From assembly GCA_963921195.1 (NCBI GenBank), contig OY992540.1:17553136-17617135 (forward strand): a stretch of DNA of 64,000 nucleotides, read 5' to 3'. The position numbers and the translations under genes were made by a program. Shown piece by piece: positions 43,601 through 54,812 of this stretch. Position 1 is the first letter of the stretch, and the number at the start of each line of letters is the position of its first letter. Under the pieces are notes generated by a model that saw nothing but the letters and a program-made list of their open reading frames with translations, searched no databases and was not told the origin of the DNA. This stretch comes from Pegoplata infirma (taxonomy: Eukaryota; Arthropoda; Insecta; Diptera; Anthomyiidae).

Positions 43601-43846
43601 GATAACACACAAAACATTTTATATATTTTCTCTATCAATAACAATCCAATTTTTAATAGAAAATTTTCTAGTGATCGAATTATTGAAAACACACAACATT
43701 TTCTAGTTATCGATAACACACAACATTTTCTAGTTATCGAAAAAAATCACTTAAATTATCAAATACAATTTTTTTTTTTAATAAATTTAAATCTATGTAT
43801 CTTTCTCAAAATCATCATGTATTGATTGAATCATATTTGCTGGCTG
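37664..43846. repeat. TATCGATA array bounded by inverted repeats
   Basis: This is a long, irregular array whose units (about 30-45 bp) alternate TTATCGATAAC or ATATCGATAAC with AAAATTTTCTATAGAA-like spacers. It holds several dozen TATCGATA palindromes. It is bounded by CAACCAGCTAGCAAA at the left (about 37665) and TTTGCTGGCTGGTTG at the right (about 43830), which are inverted copies, so the whole block may be one transposable unit. A ~510-bp higher-order segment repeats at about 38611, 39119 and, split by a foldback element, 39640/41864. The right edge lies about 300 bases beyond the UBE2H stop codon. Confidence 0.8.
39772..41859. mobile_element. foldback element, GGGGGTTTTCGTGTC termini
   Basis: The two arms (about 39772-40690 and 40885-41859) are close inverted copies, leaving only about 200 bp of loop. 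The ends are GGGGGTTTTCGTGTCAACTG and its complement. ATTT is duplicated (39768-39771, 41860-41863). The element is much richer in G+C than its surroundings, and GGAGCCCCCTTAGGAAGTGG-like words recur within each arm. Mirror-image open frames in the arms (40256-40627 minus, 41044-41325 plus) look alike only because of the palindrome and match no family I know. Confidence 0.8.
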
Positions 43847-44142
43847 GTTGATTGTTGTTTTGTTTTTTTTTTTTAATTATAGTAAATGTAAAATGGATTT
43901 TTTGTAATTTGTTTTTTTTTTTTTCATATTGATTGGCTAAGGTATTTTGTTTATTTTGTTGTTTTACATTTGTAGTAGGGGGATATTTTTTTTTTGTTTA
44001 TTTTAACATTATAATTCTTTGTTTATGGTTTTTTGTTTGTTTTGTATTTTTGTTTTTCTTTTTGTTTTCATAAAATTGTATTCTATAATTATTGCAATTA
44101 TTATTTTCAAATTCATAATATTAACTTAATTATAAACCGGTA
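43847..44142 (-). other. UBE2H: UBE2H 3' untranslated region (inferred)
   Basis: This minus-strand A-rich sequence follows the stop codon. It contains AATAAA at 44002-43997 and again at 43955-43950. It ends at the TATCGATA array boundary. Confidence 0.5.
43997..44002 (-). other. UBE2H: candidate UBE2H polyadenylation signal
   Basis: AATAAA on the minus strand lies about 140 bases downstream of the stop codon. It is the first canonical hexamer. Confidence 0.4.
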
Positions 44143-44694
44143 TTATAACTCCATATCACGTGCTTCATCTTCGCTATAGTCGGACATACTGGATTCACTA
44201 TCACTACTTTCACGCTCCACTTGGGCGGCTCTCAAAGCCTCTTCTGTGGCATAACGTTGTACATAATCAGCTACTTTACGATGATATTCCTCGGGTTCAT
44301 GTAGGTAAAGAGAGGCTGCATCACGATTTAATGGATCCACAGGATTCGGATATGTGAGCAGTTGTGGCAAAAATGATTCGAAAATATTTGATAAATCATA
44401 CAGCGCAGTCCAGGCTTGATTTATAACATCTAAGCATACTGTACCCGATGATTCGTCTATATTAGGATGATAGATTTTATTGACAAAACCTATGCTAGGC
44501 GATTTGAAGGGATAATTGTCGGGCAGGTAGACACGAACCTTCCACACACCACCTTCGTACGGTGTCCCATGTGGTCCAAAAAATTTAACATGAAACTCAT
44601 TGAGGCCACCAATAATTGTGACCTCATGTTTTGATTCTATCAATTTAATAACATCATTGTCCATGCGACGTTTACCAGCACTTGGTGAAGACAT
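44143..44694 (-). CDS. UBE2H: ubiquitin-conjugating enzyme E2 H
   Basis: This is an E2 enzyme that accepts ubiquitin from E1 on a cysteine thioester and passes it on. Family members (yeast Ubc8, fly UbcE2H, human UBE2H) work with the GID/CTLH E3 ligase. The protein is 183 residues, the usual family length, starting [20 protein letters not shown]. The UBC fold spans about residues 10-150. HPN is at residues 76-78 and the catalytic cysteine is C87 in [20 protein letters not shown] and [12 protein letters not shown] are typical of UBE2H. The tail (about 160-183) is rich in Ser, Asp and Glu, as in orthologues, with likely CK2-type sites. The start is supported by full-length agreement and an AACAAG|ATG context. 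The coding sequence has no intron here. No frameshift or missing key residue was found. Confidence 0.97.
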   Translation of the reverse strand: MSSPSAGKRRMDNDVIKLIESKHEVTIIGGLNEFHVKFFGPHGTPYEGGVWKVRVYLPDNYPFKSPSIGFVNKIYHPNIDESSGTVCLDVINQAWTALYDLSNIFESFLPQLLTYPNPVDPLNRDAASLYLHEPEEYHRKVADYVQRYATEEALRAAQVERESSDSESSMSDYSEDEARDMEL

Positions 44695-45646
44695 CTTGTT
44701 TGTTTATGTGTTTTATGACGATGTTAATGGTGGTGTTATGTGTTTTTGAGATATTTTCAAATTTGCCAACACCTCCAAAACACAACTCTCAAACCACGTA
44801 TTTCGCCGTGGTTAATGTTTGGTTTTTTCCAATTTATTTTCAAAAATTCTGTAAGTATAACAAAAAAATCACAATATTAGACTGATATTGAAACAATATA
44901 TACAATATAAATTTGTTTAGATGCAACAGAAGCTGCTATACCATTTACAATTTTAATTGAAAAATGTTTATCAATACCCTTTAATTGAATATTTAAAAAA
45001 AAAATCCACAAAAGATTTGAGAAAATCTCTAAAATTTTAAGACGTTTTCTCTATAAAGAAACCTAAATTCGAATTTATTTTTTAAGGAGTACAACCAGGG
45101 AAAAATAATTTTCAATAAACTATTTTTTAAAATTTGTTTCTCAAATTATTTAAAAATATGGTTCCCCTCATAACCCTGCAGGAAAAATGTCTCTCGATCA
45201 GAAATTACGCATCCCGTGACTGGTGAAAACTAAAAATATCAATTATAACGTGACAGATGATAACACAGTGCAAACACTATCCCCCATGTGATAAAAATCG
45301 TTCGATTTCAAATCCATCGTTTTTGAATTTTCAATTTCGATGATTTTGAAATATTTATAAGTAAAATGAGATAAAATTGTATGAATTCATTTATTTGATT
45401 ATACTCAAGCCTTTAAAAACAATTTTAAATTATTTTGGCTTTTTTGTTCACTTTTCGAATTTCGATTTTTAACGAAATCGATCAAAATTGAAATCGTTCG
45501 ATTTGCATCACATACCAGTATATAGGGCGTATACTTAATTTTGTAATTGCCATTAAATAACAATCATACGCAACGGTGTACAGTGATTTATTTTTAACAA
45601 TTTGGGAAATTAGGACCGATTGCAGCGAAATTCATACTGGTTATAG
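44695..45646. other. UBE2H upstream region
   Basis: The first 150 bases are probably 5' UTR. On the minus strand TTATACTTACAG|AATTTTTG at 44850-44849 is a plausible acceptor for a 5'-UTR intron. No promoter motif could be assigned, and no repeat was recognised in 44890-45640. Confidence 0.4.
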
Positions 45647-45647
45647 C

Positions 45648-46990
45648 CATGCGCGGGTACAAGGGGGGGGTGGGGGGGGGGGGGGGGGGAGGGGAAATTT
45701 CCCCCCAGACCAAATTTTTAGAAGAAAATAAAAGAAAAAAAAAAAAGTAAATTTTCTAAAACAATTTCCGAAGGAAAACAATCTCGAAATCAAAAATTTT
45801 TCATTTTAAAAAATTTAAAAAAATTTAAATATTTTTAAAGAAGAAATGTGACTTAATCTGAAAATTTTTTGTGAAAAAATATCTGTCAATTTTATTATGA
45901 ATTTTGGTATAAAAAAATAATTTTTTTTTTTTAGAAAAATATTAGAGGATCTTAATTTGGTTTACATAAAAAATGTTTGTCTACTACATTGGAAAATGAA
46001 AAATATCTTAAAATCGTAAAAATGTTGGTAGTCTAACGTTTGAAAACTATTTTGGAAAATTTTTTCAGAATGTCTTAGAATCGGTCAAAGAATCTGAGAC
46101 TTTTCCATAGAAAAAGGTACAAAAAAACTCCCAAATTTTTCACAACCTCAAACATTTTCTTTTTAGGATTTTTGTAGAAGAATTTCCAAATTCTAAAAGA
46201 TTCCGAATTTGAGACTTTTTCTACAGAAGAAAGGTATCAAAATTTGTGACTTATTTATAGGAAAAAAGGTCGCAGAACCTAAGACTTTTCGATAGGAAAA
46301 AGGTCTAAGAATCTGAGACTTTTTCTATAGGAAAAAGGTCTCAGAATCTCTGAATTTGAGACTTATTTTAAGGATAAAGGTCTCAAAGTCTGAGACTTTT
46401 ATTGTTGAAAAAAAGTGTCAGAAGTTTCAACTTACTCAATTGGAAGAAGGTCGCAGAATCTGTGACTTTATCTATGGGAAAAAGGTCTTAGAATCTAAGA
46501 TTTTTTCTATAGGAATAAAGTCTCAGAATTTCAAAATTTTAGACTTATTCTATAGGAAAAATGTCTCAGAATCTGACACTTTTTCTTTGGGAAACAGGTC
46601 TCAGAATCTATGAATTTTTCTATAGGAAAAAGGTCTCAAAATCTGAGACGTTTACTTTAGAAAAAAATTTCTTTTTTTATAATAGAAAAAGATTTTAGAA
46701 TCTAAGACTTTTTCTATAGCAAAAACTTCTCAGAATCTGCGACTTTTTCTTTTGGAAAGGGTCTCATAATCTTAGACTTTTTCTATAGGAAAATTGTCTT
46801 TGAATCAGAATGTTATACTTTTTCTGAAGGAAAAAGTTCTTACGATCAGAGACTTTTTATAAAGGAAAAATTTTTCAGAATCTGTCACTTTTTCTTTAGG
46901 GAAAAAGTGCCAGACTTTTATACTTTTCTATGTTTTTTTATACTTTTTTATTTAAATGAAAAAGAGTTTATTCTGATTCGAGGCTTTTTC
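45648..46990. mobile_element. hAT-like element, left part, with TCTCAGA minisatellite
   Basis: The left end CATGCGCGGGTACAAGGGGG is the same as at 22968. A run of about 30 G residues broken by one T and one A follows, then AATTTCCCCCCAGACC. Minisatellite units based on GGTCTCAGAATCTGAGAC run from about 46070 to 46990. The right terminus was not found, so the copy is truncated or degraded. Confidence 0.7.
46070..46990. repeat. TCTCAGAATCTGAGAC minisatellite
   Basis: About 24 degenerate units with TTTTTCTATAGGAAAAAGG spacers lie inside the truncated hAT-like copy. They match the 23460-24640 array in unit and position relative to the element's left end. Confidence 0.8.
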
Positions 46991-47540
46991 ATGTTCCCCA
47001 TTATGAATTAACTTAACAAGTACTTATGATAACTCTACTTTCTTTATTGGGATATTCTCCCATTAAATACTTATAGTTTCTTGCTTTCAAAAATTTTGGT
47101 AATTTTCAGGAATGAATTGACGATCGTTTCGGGGTGATTTCATATCCAATAAGGCCACCACCAGGGGCACCTAAAGTAGGGCATGTTTAGTACACAAAAA
47201 CTTAAATGCCTTAGCGCTGAACTAGAAAAAACCTTGAGGGTTTTGTTATGTAAAATGCTAACTTTCATCCCATTCCGATTCGGAAAGTATGATTTTGTAT
47301 CACTGTGTAATTAATAATTATCACTTAACTGTCTCAAAAGAAACTTATCACGTGACCGAAGACAATAGGACAAAACCAAATTTTCCAATTTTTACCAATT
47401 CTCAAACAACATCTAAAAATTTTCTAAGTACCAGACACTTTTTTTGCGTTTTGTAGTAAAAAATTTTATTAAAAATTAATTTAAAAAATTCATAAATTTT
47501 GAAAAATTTGAAAAATTTTACAAGTTCCGATCCACAGAGT
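46991..47540. other. intergenic DNA, no feature recognised
   Basis: Around 47100-47300 the base composition is more even (GGAATGAATTGACGATCG, AAGGCCACCACCAGGGGC), unlike the flanking repeats, but no gene or domain can be read from it. Confidence 0.35.
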
Positions 47541-47543
47541 ATA

Positions 47544-48382
47544 CATAGAGGCGAAGGCGTCAAAAATTAAGTTGTCAAAGTACGACTTGTAAACATGTAT
47601 TGTGTTTTGAACTCACATCGACAACATACGTGTGAGAAATTAGAAAAAGATAGTGATATTATTTTTTTATACCCTCCAACCACAGTATGGGGGTATACTC
47701 ACTTTGTCATTCCGTGTGTAACGCATCGAAATATCGGTCTAGGACCCCATAAAGTATATATATTATTGATCAGTGATCGATTCTAAGACATTCTAGCTAT
47801 GTCCGTCCGTCCGTCCGTCTGTCTTTCCGTCCGTCCGTCTGTAGTTAACACGATGCAGTCCAAAATAAAAGAGCTAGACCCCTCAAGTTTGGCATTAATA
47901 TGTTTCATGGTCCTAGGCAGGTTAAGTTCAGAAATGGGCCAAATCGGACCAGGGGGAAAAAGTTCCCCCTTGAAGAACTAAACCAACCTCTTAAAAATGC
48001 CAATTTTTTAGACGTTTTTTTTGTATTTTTGTGAAACAAATGAAACATTTTTATGTTCGCAGAAGTTTATAGTCCTGCGCTTGGGGATTAAAAAATGTAA
48101 ATTTTTTTGCCCGCCCCTCTTTTAAGGGCGTGGATAAAAAATTGTTTAAATAAAACTATAATACTTTAGTGCACAAAGCAGACAAAAATGAACTTGTAAG
48201 CATATACCGCGAGGGCCAAGGAGTCCCCCAGCTCACCTAACCCTCCCCCACCTTGCCCCCCCAAAAACGCCCCTGTCTAATTTGTTTTATAATTTTTTTA
48301 CATGTTGGAGGGTATAAAAGATTCGGCAGAGCCGAATTTAACACTCTCACTTGTTTTTTTTCACCTTCGCCTCTATGTTTCT
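47544..48382. mobile_element. possible TIR element (CATAGAGGCGAAGG) containing a Helentron
   Basis: ACATAGAGGCGAAGGCG at the left is mirrored by CACCTTCGCCTCTATGT at the right. Almost everything between is the Helentron at 47669-48354. No matching direct repeat was found outside, so this may be a short MITE interrupted by the Helentron, or a chance inverted pair. Confidence 0.35.
47669..48354 (+). mobile_element. Helentron/DINE-1-like element, lineage C, complete
   Basis: It starts ATACCCTCCAACCACAGTAT. ACTTTGTCATTCCGTGTGTA follows, then a GTCC/GTCT tract at 47802-47841. The middle has AGTCCTGCGCTTGGGGATTA and TTAAGGGCGTGG. The 3' end is GGAGGGTATAAAAG, the hairpin GATTCGGC-AGA-GCCGAATTT, and CACTCTCACTTGTTT. 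It serves as the model copy for lineage C. Confidence 0.8.
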
Positions 48383-48738
48383 CTATGTTCCGAATCTTTT
48401 TTTTTGTAAATTTTGTAAGTCCCGGGCAAAAACTAGTTTGACAATTTTTTTGCGTTTTGTAATAAAACCTATTTTTTTAAGAAGAAAAAAATTTTGAAAA
48501 ATTTGCTATGTTACGAAAATTTTTTTAAGTCCTGTTCACAAAAATGTTTGGCAATTTTTTGGAAATCCAAATATTTTAGATCAAAAAGAGCAAAGTTACA
48601 AATGGTGTAGTGTCAATATAGAAAATAAACAACACAAAAAAAATAATTGAAAATAAATTTTGGTAAATTGAAATATTTATAAACAAAAAAAAAATAGTTT
48701 GATGCACAATGCATTTTTCAAATGCATATATGTACGTA

Positions 48739-50308
48739 CACCGAAAAAAATCCATGCAACATTTTACGAAAAAAAGTTTCGTACTTTTTATTTTCGTAAA
48801 ATACACGAAAGTTGACTACATATTACGAAAAACTTTAGTACAGAATTTCGTATTTTTACGAAAGTAACGAAAATGATTAGTAAATATTTTTTTCGTAATA
48901 TTTACGAATGTTGACTACATATTACGAAAAAAATGTTGTAAAAACTTTTGTAATTTTACGAAAGTAACGAAAAAAAGAATGTAAATGATTCTTTCGTAAA
49001 ATATACGAATGTTGACTGCATATTACAAAAAAAGTGTACAGACTTTCGTATTTTTACGAAAATAATTCGTAAAAACGAAAGTGGACTTTATATTACGAAA
49101 GTGGACTTTATATTACGAAAAAAAAAATAATCAAGAATTTTGTAGTTTTACAAAACTAATGAAAAAAGAAGAAATCTTTAAATGCATGCTTAAAGGGTGT
49201 TTCTATGCCCTCCAACTACAGTATTGGGGTATAATAAAAAAATATCGGTCGGGGACCCCATAAAGTATATGTATTATTGATCCATGATTCTATTAATGTC
49301 CGTCTATAAGGAATTCTATTAATGTCCGTCTATATAAAACACGGATACCACGGAACAAGTCTTTTGGTCATCAGCAGGTTAAGTTCGTATGTGGCCAAAA
49401 AAGTTTTATTTCTTTTAACCAACCTCTGGAAAACTCAATTTTTTTAAAGTGTTTTTTTGTTGTTTTGTTAAAAAAACGAAACATTTTTATGTCAAAAAAA
49501 CTTAAAGTAATGAGCTTCGACCCAGGGGATTAGAAAATGATTTGTGGTCGTGGGTATAAAGAATTAATTTCAAAAATGATAACTCTGATATTTTTTTTAC
49601 ATATTTGGGGTAATAAAAATTCGGCACAGCCGACTTAAAAGTTCTCTCTTGGTTTTTATTCATTTTAAGGATCAATTAAAATTTGAGGCTAATCGGATCA
49701 AATAAAATTTGAGGCTTGATGATATAAGTTTTTTTTTACAAGTGGGGAGGTGGTCCTCCAAAAAAATCATCTCAACATATCATCATAAGTTCTTGTAGTG
49801 TGAACGTAGCCTTAAACAAAATCACTGTAAATAGAATGAAATCTTATAAGTCTCTGTTAAGAAGAAACAATTAATTGCTTGGAAATGTTGCTGTCAAAAC
49901 GTTGAAAACGTTGTTCTTATTCTCAAGAAAGAATTTTTACATGTAATTTCGTTAATTTAAGGATTTTTTTTATTTACCAAAAAATTTTCGTAAAAATAAA
50001 AATATTTCATTTATTTTACGAAATAATTTCGTAAAATAAAAAAAATATTTCGTTTATTTTACGAAAATTTTCGTAAAACACAAAAAATATTTCGTTTATT
50101 TTACGAAAAATTTCGTAAAACACAAAAATTTATTGCGTTTATTTTACGAAATTTTTTTGTAAAATACAAAAACAATTTCGTTTATTTTACGAAACAATTT
50201 CGTGCATTTCGTACATTGTACGCAAGAATTTCGTGGTGCGAAACAACGAAATTTTTCGTACAATGTACGAACGTTTTCGTACATATAAGGCAGGAATTTT
50301 TTTCGGTG
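48739..50308. mobile_element. DNA element, CACCGAAAAAAAT termini, TTTTACGAAA arrays
   Basis: TA|CACCGAAAAAAATCC faces GGAATTTTTTTCGGTG|TA. Both sides (about 48760-49140 and 49970-50290) are filled with TTTTACGAAA, TTTCGTAAA and GTTGACTACATATTACG units. A short Helentron copy (49204-49655) sits inside. It has no coding sequence. Confidence 0.75.
49204..49655 (+). mobile_element. Helentron/DINE-1-like element, lineage C, shortened
   Basis: It starts ATGCCCTCCAACTACAGTAT and carries ATATCGGTCGGGGACCCC and a doubled AATGTCCGTCTATA in place of the GTCY tract. It ends with the hairpin ATTCGGC-ACA-GCCGACTT and TCTCTCTTGGTTTT. Confidence 0.65.
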
Positions 50309-51065
50309 TACCTACATTGACGTCAATGTTTTCTTATATATTTTTTTTTGCTTTTTTTATATTTAGTTGCAACATATAAAACACTCACATGCGAGCAGGA
50401 AGGGTATATAAAGTAGTACATTATGTATGATTGTATGTTATGTTGAAATTGAGGTCAGTAGGTCATTAAATTTTACTTAAATAGTTTAAAAACGAGTATG
50501 GAACTTGCTCCATTTTTGTAAAAAAAAACAAAATATGTCACAAAAATAATTCATGTTATTTAAAATAATAAACCAAAAAAAAAATTATTTTCAATTTATT
50601 CTATGTAAATAACACATAAAAGGCCAAGTTTTTGAAAGCATACTTTTAGGCACTATTTTTTAATTAATCCAGTAATTTTTACTTCTTTTCTTTTAGAATA
50701 TGAAGAGTGATGATGATGTATTTTCAAGACTTAAGGGCAAAATTTAAATTATAAAATTTATACAAATCTTAGAAATTTTGTTTTATATTTTTTTTTATAT
50801 ATAAACGTGCTGATTTTTGTAGTATGTATATAACAAAGACTGTCAAAATTGGTTTGGTATAGCGCGAACTCGTGAACAAAATAAATTTTAAAACAGAAGC
50901 TCTGATGTTAGGCGGGTGTACTTTTTCCTTGCGATAAATAAAAAAATATTCTTTAAAGAAGATTTTTTTTCCCTCCTGGTAAAATTTTGCTCGTTTATAA
51001 ACTGAACGAACCAGTCAAACTTTAGCGGTCTAGCTCTAACTTTAGCGGTCTAGCTCTACACCTAT
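50309..51065. other. intergenic DNA
   Basis: No gene was found. A perfect 21-bp tandem duplication containing AACTTTAGCGGTCTAGCTCT lies at about 51019-51060. Confidence 0.4.
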
Positions 51066-51530
51066 TACAGATGTATTTCGTAAAATATCAAATGTAATTC
51101 GAATATTTTACTTGTAATTTGAAGATTCGATTTGTAATTCGAAGATTCCACTTGTAATTCGAAGATACTACTTGAAATTTAAATTCTCTATCTGTAGTTC
51201 GAAGATTTAACAAACCAGGATGTCTAAATTTTTAGAAAAATTAAAATTTTTCTTTCACACTTTTCTCAATTCAAAACCATATATAACAAATCAAAAAATT
51301 ATAATACATAATTATAATTAGAGCCTGAGCTCGACTGTCTTTACAGAAAACAATGATTCGAATTGTAATTCGAAGATTCCAATTGTAATTCGAATATTCC
51401 AGTTGTAATTCGTAAAAGATCAATTGTAATTCGTAAAAGATCAATTGTAATTCGAAGATTCCATTTGTAATTTGAAGATTCCATTAATAATTCGAAGATT
51501 CCATTTGTAACTCCATTTGTTATCTAGGAA
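51066..51530. repeat. TTGTAATTCGAAGATTCCA minisatellite
   Basis: Units of about 19-20 bp, with TGTAATTCGAAGATTCCA the commonest form, run from 51066 to 51200 and again from 51355 to 51530. A 150-bp non-repeat segment separates them. Confidence 0.75.
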
Positions 51531-51605
51531 ATTGTAACTTTTCAAAATGTACTTATTCAAATTATTTTTAAAAGTATCAAGCTACTCGAATTTAAACGTA
51601 GTCTC

Positions 51606-54238
51606 TAGGGTATTCAATCGATTAACCGTTAATCGGTTAACCGATTAATTTTGGCCGATTAACTGTTCGAATAATTTGAAATTGTCAATTTTCAAATAAC
51701 AAATAAACCGATTAATTTGTGTCGGTTAACCGATTAACCGAAATTTCTTTTTTTAGAACTTATACCTATTTTTATACCCTCCACTCTAGTGATAGAGGGT
51801 ATATATAAGTTTGTCATTCCGTTTGTAACACATCGAAATATTGGTCTAGGACCCCATAAAGTATATATATTCATGATCCTTGATCGATTTTAAGTCGATC
51901 TAGCGATGTCCGTCCGTCCGTCCGTCCGTCCGTCTGTCTGTCTGTCCGTTGAAAACACGCTAACTTTTGAAAGACTTTATAGAGGCTCCTGAAGTTTGAC
52001 ATATATGTTGGGTATTTACCGGGTCAGGTTGGTATTGCAATCCAGCCAAATCGGTCCAGTGGTTCAAAAGTTATGAACAAAAGAGTAAATTTCGGCAAGG
52101 GAATTTTGCGAACTTACGAGATTAAAACCACTCTAACTTTCGAAAAACAATTCTGAGGGTGCTGAAACGTGTTACATATCTTTGTCGTTCCCCAAGTCTA
52201 TTTGGTTTTGAATTTCAGCAAAATCGGTTCAGTAGTTCAAAAGTTATAAGCAAGGCTCTAAATTTCAGATTTTTTTCACCTTAAACTGTTGAAAACTCGT
52301 TAAACAAGTTTTAACAAGCATGGTGAAATACCAGTTTTTTTTTAAACTTGTTGTTGTTTGTTTTTTTGCCGTGGGGTGCAGTTTAGTTGTTAGACAAGTA
52401 AATATTTTTTATGGTTTTTGTTTTTGTAACTGTGTGTAACGGTGTATAGTAAGTATTTTTGGAAAAAAATCAAATATTAGTTTGTTTTTGGTTTTTAAAG
52501 ACGAGGATGGTAAAATAAAATGAGGAAAATTGTGAAATATTTTTTTTAACATATATGTATGTACGTGTAGGTATAAAACAACAAAAATATTTTACAAAGT
52601 AATTTTGTTACTCAAACAAATAGTACACTAAAAAAAATATTTATACTCAAAAAAATTTTACACTCAAAAAAAAAATGTTTTTTTTTTTAATTTTTAATTT
52701 AATTATTTTTTTTTAATGAAATTCACACTCAAAAAAATGTTGACAGTCAAAAAAATTTTACACTCACAAAAAAATTTGATTGATTAAAAAAAGTTTTACT
52801 CAAAATAATATATTTCTAATAAAAATTTGTAATGCAATTTTTTTAGAAAATTACTATCAGATAACATTGTGGAGGGTATTCATAGATTCGACCAAGTCGA
52901 ATTTAATTTTTCTACTTGTTTTTGCATTATTTTGTGTTTTGATGTTTCATTTTTAATTTAAACTACGGTTCTACTGAAAGAAGTTTAGGTCTAAAAAAAA
53001 TTATCAAACTCTGTTTTAGCAACATGTAAAAAATTCGTCAAGAAAATATTTTATTGAGGTCCTAAAAAGATATTTCGGTTAAAAAAAAAAAACAAACTTA
53101 GTAACCCTAGCCAATTTTTTATACATTCCTAACAGTATACATATATTTTTCTAATAGTTTTTCATGCGACTAATCAGAATCTGACCTAAGAACTGATCTA
53201 TCTCATCTTGAGATATTTAGATTTTCGATTGACAATACTGCATAAACTCAGATTATCGCAATGTTCGGGACCCTATAAAACCGCGAATTATTTTATAATG
53301 TATAACACCGTCCGACAGTCAATATTAAACATGAACCGGATGATATATGTCTGAAATTAGAGATCAAAAGAAGTAAAACTGCATTTACAGTTTTTCATTT
53401 CGTTATCCTGTTTCCCAAAGTTTGAAAGGATTACATTTTACAAATTTTATAAAATATATTTTTAATATTTGTACTTGTCCTAGGATGCCACTGGTGATGG
53501 AAAATTAAAAAGGAGGATCTCCCCTAATATTTTATAAAATTTAATCCTCTAAAACCTTGAAGTCGTTTTAAAAGGAAACAGGATCATAAAATGAAAGACT
53601 TTAAATGGAGTTTTACTAAATTTAGTCTCTAGTTTCAAACGTATATTACCCAGTTCGTGTTTAACGACTTTTTTAATTTTTGTCGGACGGTGTAAATAGT
53701 TCAGTACATCGGAAAATACTACTATTTTTCTTCAAAATATTTTTGGAATCCTTTAGATATCTCTATTAATTACGGAAATATCGACCGATGAAATTACTTC
53801 AATTTCGGCACTAAAAAATAAAAGAAAACAAGTTTGGAAACCAAACAATTTTTTTGTTAATATTTTTAGTACCGAATTCGAAACTCTTTTAGGAGTGCAG
53901 CAATTTGGCTCAATTTTTCCTTTTTATAAAATTTTTTTTTTTACATTTTTTCACATTGAATTGGGGGGCCAATTTGGATTGGGATAATTTTTCAGGGTGC
54001 CACACAAAAATTCTTTATTTGGGCTAACGGGTATTAAAAGCTTCGCCATATCGGATAAAGATTTCTTATTAATAAAAGTATATACAATTCGTGGTTTTAT
54101 ATTCAATTTAAATTGATATTATTCGGTTAACCGAATAATTCAAATTTAACCGATTATTAACCGATTAAATCTCAACCCCGATTAATTATTTGCTCGATTA
54201 ACCGATTAAACCAGAACCTCGATTAATTGAATACCCTA
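51606..54238. mobile_element. hAT-like element with AACCGATTAA arrays, interrupted by a Helentron
   Basis: A perfect 8-bp duplication GTAGTCTC (51598-51605, 54239-54246) flanks TAGGGTATTCAATCG and TTGAATACCCTA. Both ends carry ATTAACCGATTAA / GGTTAACCGATTA motifs. The interior holds the Helentron at 51774-52920. The stretch 52921-54100 has no transposase frame. Confidence 0.85.
51774..52920 (+). mobile_element. Helentron/DINE-1-like element, lineage B, long copy
   Basis: It starts ATACCCTCCACTCTAGTGAT. A GTCC/GTCT tract lies at 51909-51950. Repeated GGTCCAGTGGTTCAAAAG-type sentences follow, then several ACACTCAAAAAAATTTT blocks. It ends GTGGAGGGTATTC, the hairpin TTCGACCAAGTCGAA, and TTTTTCTACTTGTTT. 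It is the fullest lineage-B copy here and gives the empty site for the Transib-like insertion at 11089. Confidence 0.8.
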
Positions 54239-54246
54239 GTAGTCTC

Positions 54247-54528
54247 TGATATAATATGTTTTCTATGTACTTGTTATTACAGTTTAATCACAAGATTAAT
54301 GTTTCTGGGGAAATCAATGGAATGCATTTTACTTTACTTCGCCCTTTAAAATATGACAGAAATACTCAATGTCATTTTCACCATGTATTTGCATTTTATA
54401 CCATACACCACACACTTTTTAAAATTAAAATCTTATTTAGACAAACATGCAATACATTATAAGGCATTCCATACCAACTGTTTCGCTGAAGAAAACATTA
54501 ATGCTGGCATGATACCGAATTCTAATTA
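54247..54528. other. intergenic DNA, no feature recognised
   Basis: There is an open frame of 68 codons, but it has no recognisable domain and no splice or start context to support it. Confidence 0.35.
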
Positions 54529-54812
54529 AGGACGCTGTTCCGAAAAAGTAATTCACATAAACAAATGTGAAAATAAAAATTTCTGAAATTGTTTGGTGTT
54601 CTAGATTTCACTTCTGAAATTTGTTTTCGTTTTGCTTCACATAAATAAAGTTCTGTGAAAGTAAAACGAATGCACTTTTTTCGTTATAATTTTTTAACTT
54701 TTAGTTATTCAATTTAAACTTGGAATGAAAATGTGAAAAACAGAACACAAAATTCGATTTCTTGTTATTCGAAAACTTTCACTTAAATTAAAAAGTTTTG
54801 AAAGACAGTTAA
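54529..54812. mobile_element. GGCCGCTGTTCC MITE (copy 5), degenerate
   Basis: It starts AGGACGCTGTTCCG, keeps AAGTAAAACGAATGCAC and GGTGTTCTAGATTTCAC, and ends TTTTGAAAGACAG. Several terminal bases have changed. Confidence 0.5.

Noticed and set aside
44160..44357. Plus-strand open frame over UBE2H
   Set aside because: Antisense shadow of the conserved UBE2H coding sequence.
45661..45691. Long G run as a G-quadruplex regulatory element
   Set aside because: It belongs to the end of a repeated hAT-like element and its length is easily distorted by sequencing; no support for regulation.
53280..54100. Possible transposase remnant in the hAT-like element
   Set aside because: No frame longer than a few dozen codons and no hAT motif could be read on either strand.
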